A DNA stretch of 64,000 nucleotides from Desulfatibacillum aliphaticivorans DSM 15576. GTDB lineage: Bacteria > Desulfobacterota > Desulfobacteria > Desulfobacterales > Desulfatibacillaceae. The notes under the pieces were generated by a model. It saw only the letters and a program-made list of their open reading frames with translations, did no database searches and was not told the DNA's origin. The position numbers and the translations under genes were made by a program. Positions 8,524-16,187 of this stretch are shown here, in pieces. The DNA is taken from contig NZ_AUCT01000020.1 of the NCBI RefSeq assembly GCF_000429905.1, positions 1 to 64,000 of the forward strand. Direction: 5' to 3'. Positions within the stretch are counted from its first letter, which is position 1. Each line of letters begins with the position of its first letter.

Positions 8524-9183
8524 TTATTCGTGGTCCAACAGTTGCTTCTGCTCCAACAAGAGACTCTTTAATCGATCCAGGTTGCCCGGATTGCTTTGCA
8601 TGGGAATGCCCATCCAATCGCAGTATTCCAGGAACTCCTCCGGCTTTTCCGTCATGTATTCGTCCATGAATCCAATGCCGTCCAGGACGATGGCCCCGCC
8701 TGAATGCCGGGGAAAATTCTCATTGGCCAGAGCCTGATCCCAGCCGTCAAAAACCTGATGCCGAAACTTGACCCAGCCGGGCGTCATCCACCAGACCAGC
8801 TCTCCGCCGGCCAGTTCGTCCGTGATTTGGGCGCGTTCCTCCTCGCCGGCTATCATGTCCATGCAGTGGGTGGCCTGAATTCTTTTCACGCCGTCGCCCA
8901 GGCTTTCGATGATGTTCTGCATGGTCTTGGTTGGCTCGTCCGCGTTCACGTAGCAAAACTTGCCGCCGTAGACCACAATGACCTTGTCCGTCTTCTCCTT
9001 GGCCTTGGCGACCTGGTTGCGCAACTGCTTCTCCAGTTCCTGCACGTTTTGATGAAGCCCGGGCTTGGTGAAGTACAAATATTCCGTATCCAGAAAGCCT
9101 TCCTCCTGCAAGCGCTTGAGCTCCGGGCTCAGGGTGCCGCAGGCCACGATGGCTATGCCTTTAAATGAATCGCTCATTATCAA
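8524..9183 (-). CDS. DUF1638 domain protein
   Basis: Cytosolic protein of 219 residues (217 if the second ATG at 9177 is used; MSDSFKGIAIVACGTLSPEL follows it and it has better spacing to AAAGGAGATTTG). It matches the DUF1638 family: ACGTLSPEL at the start, VVYGGKFCY in the middle with a conserved Cys, THCMDMIAG, and a Trp-rich WWMTPGW. The family has no proven reaction; it is often found near corrinoid or methyltransferase genes in anaerobes. Here it follows the flavodoxin gene on the same strand after a 150-base gap that contains a strong hairpin, so it may be a separate transcript. Confidence 0.82.
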   Translation of the reverse strand: MIMSDSFKGIAIVACGTLSPELKRLQEEGFLDTEYLYFTKPGLHQNVQELEKQLRNQVAKAKEKTDKVIVVYGGKFCYVNADEPTKTMQNIIESLGDGVKRIQATHCMDMIAGEEERAQITDELAGGELVWWMTPGWVKFRHQVFDGWDQALANENFPRHSGGAIVLDGIGFMDEYMTEKPEEFLEYCDWMGIPMQSNPGNLDRLKSLLLEQKQLLDHE

Positions 9184-9223
9184 ATCTCCTTTCGGGAGTT
9201 GCTCTCAGGCTGCCTTTATGTTC

Positions 9224-9266
9224 GGGCCGGCGCTCGATCGCCGGAAAAGAGCGCCGGCCCTTTTAA
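9224..9266 (+). terminator. Perfect 12-bp hairpin with T tail
   Basis: GGGCCGGCGCTC (9224-9235) pairs perfectly with GAGCGCCGGCCC (9249-9260), loop 13 bases, followed by TTTTAA on the plus strand. The neighbouring genes both run on the minus strand, where the hairpin has no T tail, so it may instead reduce read-through from the cytochrome operon into the DUF1638 gene or stop antisense transcription. Confidence 0.5.
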
Positions 9267-9336
9267 TGGGGAGGAGATTGGAGGTAACGCCGAGTTCCCC
9301 ATGTACAGCCCTTATGTTTCGCCTGTGCCAGTTCGG

Positions 9337-9813
9337 CTATAAGGCGCGTACGGCTTCCGCCAGGTCCTCCAGGTCCTTGGCGTCCGGATGCCCTGCGGCT
9401 GCGGGGGCGTCGCCGATCCACGGAGGCGGCTCGGGTTTCGCCTTGACCTTTTCCAGGACCTTGGGGTTGACCTCGCCCTGGCAGGAATAGGTCCCTGCAA
9501 CCGCAGCCCCTTTAAGCAGGGATTTAGCGTATTCCATGGCCCCGTTGGCGTGAGCCGACCCTTTGGCCGCGCCGTGGGTGGCGAAAAGGAACACCCTGGC
9601 GCCTTCAGGCAGGCTTGCCAGATACTCCTGGGACTTGGGGTCGGGCTTGCCCGCCTGGAGCCAGAAACCCACGCCGATCAAATCGTAGTCGCCGGCCTCG
9701 GGCGCCTGGGCCAGGGGGAATATGTCTTTTTCTCCGTCAAGATTCTCAAACACAGTTTTGGCCAGTTTTTCCGTATTGCCGGATTGGCTTGAGTAAACCA
9801 CTAATGATTTCAT
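9337..9813 (-). CDS. Flavodoxin family protein
   Basis: Small FMN-binding electron carrier of 158 residues, probably cytosolic. The phosphate-binding loop YSSQSGNTEKLAKTV is at residues 7-21, followed by the flavodoxin core with GVGFWLQAGKPD (near 50) and FLFATHGA (near 77). The C-terminal 40 residues are Pro/Ala rich. The ATG at 9813 overlaps the stop of the multihaem cytochrome gene (ATGA), so it is the last gene of the ferredoxin-NrfD-cytochrome operon; it may pass electrons between that membrane complex and cytosolic enzymes. That role is inferred from position. Confidence 0.85.
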   Translation of the reverse strand: MKSLVVYSSQSGNTEKLAKTVFENLDGEKDIFPLAQAPEAGDYDLIGVGFWLQAGKPDPKSQEYLASLPEGARVFLFATHGAAKGSAHANGAMEYAKSLLKGAAVAGTYSCQGEVNPKVLEKVKAKPEPPPWIGDAPAAAGHPDAKDLEDLAEAVRAL

Positions 9814-11948
9814 TGTTCTTCCTTTCCGTCCTTATGCCAGCCCAGGGGGAGTTGCTTAAAGCGGCCGCCGTAGATGATAGGGTCGCCCTTATAGCCCAGG
9901 GCCTTGAAGTTGATGTAATCGGTCTTTTCCACCAGATCCAGGGTGTCGCGGCCTCTGGCGGCCATGGTCTTGAAGTCGACTCCCTTGTACGAAAGGGCCT
10001 TGAAGTCCACATCCCGTTTGTCCTGGTGGCACCGATCGCACGAGCGCTCCTGAGTCAGGCTTTCGTGGCACTGCACGCAGGAGAGCGCCATTTCCTTGGG
10101 CGTGACTTCGTGATTGAGGGACCAATACATCTTGGTTTCCTCCCACTCGTACTCGCCGGAGTACTCGATGCCCGTCGCTTCCGCACCGATTTTAAAGGCC
10201 TGGTCCCAGTCCACGTTCTTCCAATATCCCTTGGGGCCGAACAGGTTGGGCGTTAAAAGCGTCCTGTTGTTCTTGTCCGCTGGCTGTTTGCCTGCCATGA
10301 TCTTGAAAGGCGCAATGCGCGACTTGGCGTCCTTGATTCCGCCCACGGGCTGGGTGATTTCCGTCACGCCGTCGTCGTCGATTTTATCGCCGATCAAGTA
10401 GCGCTCCACGGTGCCGTTGTACCAGGCGTAGGTTGGCTGGACGCTTTCGTCCCAAAGGAACTCGCCTTTTTTCCAGAAGTAGTCGGGCATGCCGTATTTG
10501 TCTTTGTGCACCTCGCGTTTTTTGTCCCCGGCCTTGGACCAGTCCCACCATGTTTTGGTGGGCTTGCACTTGGCGTAAACCGGGCTGTGACAGGTCATGC
10601 AGGCGATGTGCTCGCCGTGGCGGTTCAGGTGATGATCCAAAAGATTGTTGCCGTGGTGAGGCTGGCTGGTATGGCAATCCTCGCAGCTTCGGGCGCCTTC
10701 GGCCACGGGCAGGGACAGGGAGCGTCCGGAAATCTTATGATTCCGGGTTTTGTGGCAGTCGTGGCACTGGAAGTCCAAGTCGCCCATGTGCACGTCGCAT
10801 TTCCGGGTCGGATAATACAGGATGGCGTTCATGTCTCCGTGTTTGACCGCGTCGCCGCCCCCGCCCTGGAAGTGGCAGTCTCCGCATGTCTTGCGTGAAG
10901 GCTTGCCCACATGTTCCGCGATCTCGACAAGATCCAGTTGCGGATAAGGCATGCCTGCATCCGTGGGAACCTTGGCGTAGGTGTCCGTGGTATCGTGGCA
11001 GATCAGGCAGTCAATATGGCTTTTGTCCGTAAAGTCAAAGGTCTCGTCTTTCCAGCCGTATCCTGCATGGCAGCTTGTGCACCGGGGCCAGTTGGAAGGC
11101 AGGGCGATGCAGAAGTTGTTGATGGTATTGGTGGCCTTGCCCGAGTCCACGCGCTTCTCGCCGTCCACGGTGTAAGGGGACGGGCCTTTCCACAGCCAAT
11201 GGGCGCTTTTGAGCATGTCTTCGCCCTGGTCTTCGTGGCAGCGCAGGCATTCGGTGGTCACCTGGGTGGGGCTGGGGTTCTTGGGCAGCTTGACCAGCTT
11301 GGAGTGGTCCGGGACGTTCTTGCCATGGCAGTCGGTGCAGCCCATGGGGCCTTTTTCCTGCTCTTCGTGGCAAGTCATGCACTGCCTGTGATACGCGGCC
11401 TTCAGGCCCGGACGTTCGGGGAATTCCGGGTTGAAAGCCTCCTGATGGCAGGCCGAGCACTTGGCTGTCTCGGACGCGCCGGGTTCGTCCGCGCTGGCGT
11501 GATGGCACTTGAGGCAGTCGCCGGTTACGTTGGCGTGCTTCTTGTGCATAAACCGCACGGGCTCGTACATGTCCTGGTCTTTGTTCACGATGGGACTGTT
11601 CAGCACCACGTAGGCGTAGTCCTGGTCATTCAGCGTGGGAGCGTTCTCGCCCAGGCGCTGCTTGCGCTCCCAGGCGGTTTCGTCCTTGACCTTTTTTACA
11701 AAAGGAGGGACTTCCTTGGCCCGCTCCATGGCCGCGACCTGTGCGGCCGGAGACCAGGGGGTTCCGTCAGGATTGACCTTCTCCGGCGGTTTGGGCGGAG
11801 AAGGAACCTTTTTAGGCGCCTTTTCCGGGGCCGCAGCAAAAGCCTGGGAAAGCGTGCTCCCGGCGTCGTAGTTTATGAAAAACAAGCCTCCTGCAATCAG
11901 GATCAGGGAGGCGGAAATAATCAACAGGGGTTTAAATAGAGTCCGCAT
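9810..11948 (-). CDS. 13-haem c-type cytochrome, tetrathionate reductase-like
   Basis: Extracytoplasmic multihaem cytochrome, 712 residues, anchored or secreted by an N-terminal hydrophobic helix (about 8-27). I count thirteen CXXCH motifs. The first four (CLKCH, CSACH, CMTCH, CTDCH, about 145-220) resemble a cytochrome c3/c7 module. The next eight (CLRCH, CTSCH, CLICH, CGDCH, CHDCH, CEDCH, CMTCH, CVQCH) with NNFCIALPSNWPRCTSCH and WKDETFDF match the octahaem tetrathionate reductase family. A thirteenth (CDRCH) follows. It lies in an operon with HybA-like and NrfD-like subunits, as in the octahaem (Ohc) complexes described for sulfate reducers, which link the quinone pool to periplasmic electron carriers. 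Substrate not known; reduction of tetrathionate, nitrite or hydroxylamine is only a family possibility. Confidence 0.9.
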   Translation of the reverse strand: MRTLFKPLLIISASLILIAGGLFFINYDAGSTLSQAFAAAPEKAPKKVPSPPKPPEKVNPDGTPWSPAAQVAAMERAKEVPPFVKKVKDETAWERKQRLGENAPTLNDQDYAYVVLNSPIVNKDQDMYEPVRFMHKKHANVTGDCLKCHHASADEPGASETAKCSACHQEAFNPEFPERPGLKAAYHRQCMTCHEEQEKGPMGCTDCHGKNVPDHSKLVKLPKNPSPTQVTTECLRCHEDQGEDMLKSAHWLWKGPSPYTVDGEKRVDSGKATNTINNFCIALPSNWPRCTSCHAGYGWKDETFDFTDKSHIDCLICHDTTDTYAKVPTDAGMPYPQLDLVEIAEHVGKPSRKTCGDCHFQGGGGDAVKHGDMNAILYYPTRKCDVHMGDLDFQCHDCHKTRNHKISGRSLSLPVAEGARSCEDCHTSQPHHGNNLLDHHLNRHGEHIACMTCHSPVYAKCKPTKTWWDWSKAGDKKREVHKDKYGMPDYFWKKGEFLWDESVQPTYAWYNGTVERYLIGDKIDDDGVTEITQPVGGIKDAKSRIAPFKIMAGKQPADKNNRTLLTPNLFGPKGYWKNVDWDQAFKIGAEATGIEYSGEYEWEETKMYWSLNHEVTPKEMALSCVQCHESLTQERSCDRCHQDKRDVDFKALSYKGVDFKTMAARGRDTLDLVEKTDYINFKALGYKGDPIIYGGRFKQLPLGWHKDGKEEQ

Positions 11949-11952
11949 GGCA

Positions 11953-13116
11953 TCAAGCCTCCTTTCTCCGGGCGCTAAGAACAGGCAGGAAGGTCACCGC
12001 CAGCCTGTACAAGAACATGATGGTCGCAACCAGGCCGACGGTCACCAGAATTTCTCCGATTGCCGGATAGTAGGAGTGTTGTGCAAAGGGCGGCTGATAC
12101 CCCACGATAAACACGTTGATGCGGTTTAAAACCACGCCGCCGACCACCATGGCCGCCGCTGTAAACAGCAGCCCCGGAGTCTTTCTGACCTTGGGAATCC
12201 AGAGCATGCACCAGGGGATGATGACGCCCAGGAGCATTTCCGTCATAAAGGCGAAAGACTGGGCCGATCCGTCCCACAGGTAGACGTAGGTCCCGCGGAC
12301 CAGCATGTCGCCGATCTTGAGGCCGCCGTAAATTCCCAACAGCAGCAGGGTGATTCGGGTGAGGGGTCCTAATACGTCCATTTCGCGATCCAGCTTGAGG
12401 GACGACGTGGCGATGATGGTTTCCACAACCACCATGGGATAGCCAAGGGATATGGCCGAGGTGAGAAAAAGCAGGGGAAGGATGGGCGTGTACCATAAAG
12501 GATGCAGCTTGGTGGGCGCGATGAGCATGAGGGACCCCAGGCCCGATTGATGCATGCAGGAAAGAACGACTCCCAGGATGATGAAAACCCACATGAGCTT
12601 GTTGATAATCTTGTCCAGGGAATCCACCATGGGAAACCTGCCGCGAAAACGCTCCGCAACAATGGGGAAAAACTCGATGTACAGCACCGTGAGGTAGATC
12701 ATGACGCACATGGCCACCTCGAACAGCACGGAATTGGGCTGCCAGAAAATCGCCGGCTTCCAGATGGCCCAGGAGCGCCCGATATCCACGAACAAGCCCA
12801 CGGCCACAAAGGTATAGCCCAGCATGGCGGTCAGCAAGGCCGGCCTCGTGACCGCCTCGTAATGATGCCTGCCGAAAATATGCGCCAGGGCTGCGGTGGT
12901 GAATCCGCCGGCGGCCAGAGCCACGCCGCTGGCCACGTCAACGCCGATCCACAGGCCCCAGGGATAGATGTCGGTCAAATTGGTTACGAAACCCAGCCCC
13001 TTGATGTACCGGGCCAGGATAAAAGGCGCCGCGGCCGCCATAAAGGCCAGCATCACAAATACCCCGGGCGTCCAGAACGGGGAGTTTATGGGTCTTGGTT
13101 GTGCGTGATTACTCAT
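11953..13116 (-). CDS. NrfD/PsrC-like quinone-interacting membrane subunit
   Basis: Integral membrane subunit of about ten helices, 387 residues, of the NrfD/PsrC/HybB family, which binds menaquinone and exchanges electrons with a partner ferredoxin. Family marks are YPWGLWIGVDVASGVALAAG (about 50-70) and the alternating hydrophobic helices to the end. I place the start at the ATG at 13116 (MSNHAQPRP), which has GGAAAGGGGGGCGGAC in front and overlaps the ferredoxin gene by 8 bases; the frame is open 11 codons further upstream without need. Four bases separate it from the cytochrome gene. It should be the membrane core of the three-subunit complex. Confidence 0.9.
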   Translation of the reverse strand: MSNHAQPRPINSPFWTPGVFVMLAFMAAAAPFILARYIKGLGFVTNLTDIYPWGLWIGVDVASGVALAAGGFTTAALAHIFGRHHYEAVTRPALLTAMLGYTFVAVGLFVDIGRSWAIWKPAIFWQPNSVLFEVAMCVMIYLTVLYIEFFPIVAERFRGRFPMVDSLDKIINKLMWVFIILGVVLSCMHQSGLGSLMLIAPTKLHPLWYTPILPLLFLTSAISLGYPMVVVETIIATSSLKLDREMDVLGPLTRITLLLLGIYGGLKIGDMLVRGTYVYLWDGSAQSFAFMTEMLLGVIIPWCMLWIPKVRKTPGLLFTAAAMVVGGVVLNRINVFIVGYQPPFAQHSYYPAIGEILVTVGLVATIMFLYRLAVTFLPVLSARRKEA

Positions 13117-14047
13117 TGTCCGCCCCCCTTTCCTCCGAAATATCCTCACCGGTCATCTGCCTTCGGTTGAAAACCCACATGCCTCCGGCCAGGGCGGCGA
13201 ACAAGGTGATGGGCGCCCACAGGAACTTGAACATGGTGTGCTGAATGGTCTCGGGCAGGGTGGGCAATGGCTTTTTGGGCAATGTAAGAAAGCCCAGCTT
13301 TTCAAAAGGATGCTCGCTGATGTACATCCAGCTGGCGCCGCCCACCTCCTCTTCGCCGTAAACCTTGTTGATGTAGCGGCCGGGATCCTTCTTGATTTTA
13401 TCCTTGGCCAGGGCCAGCACCGTGTCGCGCTTGCCGAAGGTGATTGCCTCCACCGGGCATACGCTGGCGCAGCCGGGCTTGCCGCCCTCTTTACTGATGC
13501 GCTCAAAGCAGTAGGTGCATTTGCGGACCTCGGGGGTGAAGGGCTGGTCGTATTCGTATGCGGGAATGCCGAAGGGGCACGCCACCATGCAGTAGCGGCA
13601 GCCGATGCATTTACTCTTGTCGTAAATGACCGCCCCGTTTTCCTGCTTGGTCAGGGCGCCCACAATGCACGCGGACACGCAGGCGGGATCCTGGCAATGC
13701 ATGCATTGGATTTTTGCGTAGGCGGGGATCAGACGATTTTGCTCGTCTTTCTTCCCCGGATAGTAGCGGTTGACCACCGTAAAGGCGTTTTGGTCCGGCC
13801 TGCGCTTGCAGTCCAGAACCCGGGAATCGTCAAAGGCGACTTTCGGCTCGGGCAGATGGTTCACCTCATTGCAGGCCTGTTCGCATTTTCTGCAGCCCAC
13901 GCACTGGGTCAAGTCCACCAGGCACCCGAATGGGTCAGCCGGCGCCCTGCTGCGGGATTCCGCCTTTGCCGTTCCCGCCTTTGCCGACACTGCTCCTCCC
14001 ACAGCGACCGCAGACGTTTTCATAAAAAACCGGCGCGAAATGTTCAC
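13109..14047 (-). CDS. Tat-exported 4x[4Fe-4S] ferredoxin subunit (HybA/DmsB-like)
   Basis: Periplasmic electron-transfer subunit, 312 residues. It starts with a twin-arginine signal (SRRFFMKTSAVAVGG), followed by four cysteine clusters: CVGCRKCEQAC, CMHCQDPACVSAC, CIGCRYCMVAC and CTYCFERIS...CASVC, arranged as in HybA, NrfC and DmsB. A C-terminal hydrophobic helix (about 275-295, LWAPITLFAALAGGMWVF) would anchor it in the membrane. It is the first gene of the operon with the NrfD-like subunit (8-base overlap), the 13-haem cytochrome and flavodoxin. The Tat signal places clusters and cytochrome on the same, outer side of the membrane. Confidence 0.92.
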   Translation of the reverse strand: MNISRRFFMKTSAVAVGGAVSAKAGTAKAESRSRAPADPFGCLVDLTQCVGCRKCEQACNEVNHLPEPKVAFDDSRVLDCKRRPDQNAFTVVNRYYPGKKDEQNRLIPAYAKIQCMHCQDPACVSACIVGALTKQENGAVIYDKSKCIGCRYCMVACPFGIPAYEYDQPFTPEVRKCTYCFERISKEGGKPGCASVCPVEAITFGKRDTVLALAKDKIKKDPGRYINKVYGEEEVGGASWMYISEHPFEKLGFLTLPKKPLPTLPETIQHTMFKFLWAPITLFAALAGGMWVFNRRQMTGEDISEERGADNE

Positions 14048-14190
14048 TCCAACCTCCTTCTCTCTTCAACTCGGCGTGTTTACAGGTTCAGCTCATTGCG
14101 TCCGAAGCGCCATTGCCCCGAACATACGTTTCAAATATTTGTTTCATAATCTCATATAACAAACATTTAGATCCATTTTATTTATTGGGC

Positions 14191-14218
14191 GGGGCGAACA
14201 GTGCCGGCTGTCCGCCCC
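14191..14218 (-). promoter_or_regulatory. Hairpin between porin and ferredoxin genes
   Basis: GGGGCGAACAG (14191-14201) and CTGTCCGCCCC (14208-14218) form an 11-bp stem with one G-T pair and a six-base loop. There is no T run after it on the minus strand, so it is not a standard intrinsic terminator. It may be an mRNA-processing or stabilising structure separating the porin message from the redox genes. Confidence 0.4.
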
Positions 14219-14282
14219 TTGCCCGGGGAGGCTCGAACAGAAATGGATGGCTTTTTTTTCTGTTCTCGCCATGCTCTCTTGT

Positions 14283-15917
14283 TTAAAAGTTGATAATGAA
14301 CTCCATAGCCAGCCTGGTCGCGGTGTCGTCGCTTTTCGCGCCCAACGCCTCAGTGGCCTCCTCAATGCCGTCGCCGGGAAAGAAGGCTGAGGCCTGCCCT
14401 TTGATGAAGCTGTTCTTGGAAGTCGCAAAAGTGACTTCGTTGTCCCATTCCGTTCCCACGTAGCCGCTGCTAACCGGGGACGGGCCTTTTAACGGATTGA
14501 CCAGGTTGTAGATTTCAAAGTCTTCGTTCCAGTTGAACACGTTGACGTTTGTTCTGAAGATCAGGAACTTTTTCGGGGCGATGGTGACGCCGGCGCTGTA
14601 TAAGGTCATGCCAGGGTTGTCGCCGCGGCCTCCGCCGAGGCCTGTGTAGTTCTGCACGCCGCCCGTAAAAACCGGGGTTCCGTTTCCGTAAAGCTCGGGT
14701 AAGTACCCGTAAATCAGGGAGCCCAAAACCATGTTGGTGTCGCCGATGATGGTGTTCTCGCCGCCCCAGGCGTTGGCGAACCGCTGGGCGTTTGTGACGC
14801 CTTCATAGCCGCCCAATTCGTCGTCAGAGGGATCGTCGTCTCCCGAGGTGTACATAATCCCCAGGTGAGGCTTGACCTGAAAACCGGCCTGCTCCTTAAA
14901 ATCGTAAGAGAAATCCGCCGCCAGGGCGTAGGCGTTGATGTCGTAGTCATCGTATTTCAAACCCACGTCCTCGGCCTGGCCGAACTGATAGACCGCCTCG
15001 CCCATCCAGGAGAATCCCCCGGAAGTTCCCGTGTATAAGATCCCGGCGTGATGGGAGTCTGTGTCGGGAATTCCGCCGGCGATGCCAAAGGGCGCCCCGG
15101 CCAGATAATTCAACAGGTCGCGGGCGGGCACGTCCCGGATGCGGTCAAAGGCATACAAAAATTTAACCTTGTTGGCCTTATTCGGCTTCCAGGCCAGATA
15201 TCCCGCGTACACCGTGCGGTCGTTGTCGCCGTCGTCGGACAATAAATTGGGGGCGCTGCCGATATCGTTGTCGGACAGCTTGAAAAAGCCCACGTTCACA
15301 TCCAGTTTGTCGGAATCCCTGGTCAGCCAGAATCCGGGATTGTCGTCCCCGTAAACCAGCCCGGCCCCTTCCATGGCGTCCAGATGCCAAACGTCCCAGC
15401 CTGCATGAAACCGGGTCTTGCTCGGCAGGGCGTAAGACACGTGCAAACGCTCCAGGCCGAAGTTGCTGTCGTCATTGGTCATGCCGCCCCGGGAATCCAC
15501 CGTGGCGGTGTCCAGGGGACGATCGTATTCCAGGGCTGCGTAGAAGCTCCATTTGCGGTCCTTGGGCAGCGCGTTGAAATGAAGTTTGGCTTCCGTCCGA
15601 ATATAGTTGTCCTTCACCCAACCGGACTCATTGCCGTGGATGCGGAAAAAATCCTTGTCCAACCCCCCCAACAAAAAACTGTCCGTGTTATCGCTCAGGC
15701 CGAAATCCCAGTTGGACTCCGCCGTGGGAATCAAGCGCGCCGTGGCGCCGAAACTCATGAGCACGTCTTTGCCGGTTTTCACTTCAATGCTTCCCGGCCC
15801 TACAATGGTTTCTTTGGTGATGTCCTGCACTTCGTCTTCCTGGGCCGTAACGGGGCTCATAAAGGCGATCAGCAACAAGGCAGCAGCGAGAGGAGTCCGC
15901 ATTTTTCGCATTTTCAT
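14283..15917 (-). CDS. Outer-membrane porin-like beta-barrel
   Basis: Secreted outer-membrane beta-barrel, 544 residues. The ATG at 15917 has AGGAGG eight bases upstream; a GTG three codons earlier is less likely. A signal peptide (MKMRKMRTPLAAALLLIAFM ... VTAQ) is followed by alternating polar/hydrophobic strands rich in Tyr, Trp, Asp and Gly, and the protein ends in Phe (AMEFIINF), the usual barrel-assembly signal. Similar barrels are common in deltaproteobacteria as substrate channels; I cannot name the substrate. It lies upstream of the ferredoxin-NrfD-cytochrome genes on the same strand and opposite a sigma54 activator, so it may supply the extracellular compound used by the complex. Confidence 0.8.
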   Translation of the reverse strand: MKMRKMRTPLAAALLLIAFMSPVTAQEDEVQDITKETIVGPGSIEVKTGKDVLMSFGATARLIPTAESNWDFGLSDNTDSFLLGGLDKDFFRIHGNESGWVKDNYIRTEAKLHFNALPKDRKWSFYAALEYDRPLDTATVDSRGGMTNDDSNFGLERLHVSYALPSKTRFHAGWDVWHLDAMEGAGLVYGDDNPGFWLTRDSDKLDVNVGFFKLSDNDIGSAPNLLSDDGDNDRTVYAGYLAWKPNKANKVKFLYAFDRIRDVPARDLLNYLAGAPFGIAGGIPDTDSHHAGILYTGTSGGFSWMGEAVYQFGQAEDVGLKYDDYDINAYALAADFSYDFKEQAGFQVKPHLGIMYTSGDDDPSDDELGGYEGVTNAQRFANAWGGENTIIGDTNMVLGSLIYGYLPELYGNGTPVFTGGVQNYTGLGGGRGDNPGMTLYSAGVTIAPKKFLIFRTNVNVFNWNEDFEIYNLVNPLKGPSPVSSGYVGTEWDNEVTFATSKNSFIKGQASAFFPGDGIEEATEALGAKSDDTATRLAMEFIINF

Positions 15918-16015
15918 ATTCCACACCTCCTTGTGTAATTGATCCCTATCTGAGCCGGGCCCGGCTTCCTTCGGCTGCAGGCGAACTCCCGCCTCAGCCG
16001 TTGTCCTTTGGAATT

Positions 16016-16030
16016 ACAAAAAGCAGGCCA
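16016..16030 (-). promoter_or_regulatory. Candidate sigma54 promoter for the porin gene
   Basis: On the minus strand this reads TGGCCTGCTTTTTGT: a -24 GG and a -12 GT separated by exactly ten bases, close to the sigma54 consensus TGGCAC-N5-TTGC (the final C is T). Transcription would start near 16004, about 87 bases before the porin ATG. The adjacent divergent gene encodes a sigma54 activator, which supports the call. Confidence 0.45.
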
Positions 16031-16187
16031 GCAATTCCCGGCAAAAAATAAATAAGAATAACCTGTTGATATATATTATGATAAAAACATAAATCGCATG
16101 TTTTTGCGCCATACGCCCTTGACTACCGCCAATATCAACGTTAATTTGGCATTAACACTTGTTTAAACCTTTAACGATAGGGTTAAC

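Noticed and set aside
16147..16162. TTGGCATTAACACTTGT as a plus-strand sigma54 promoter
   Set aside because: Spacing between the GG and the GT is eleven bases instead of ten, which normally abolishes sigma54 recognition.
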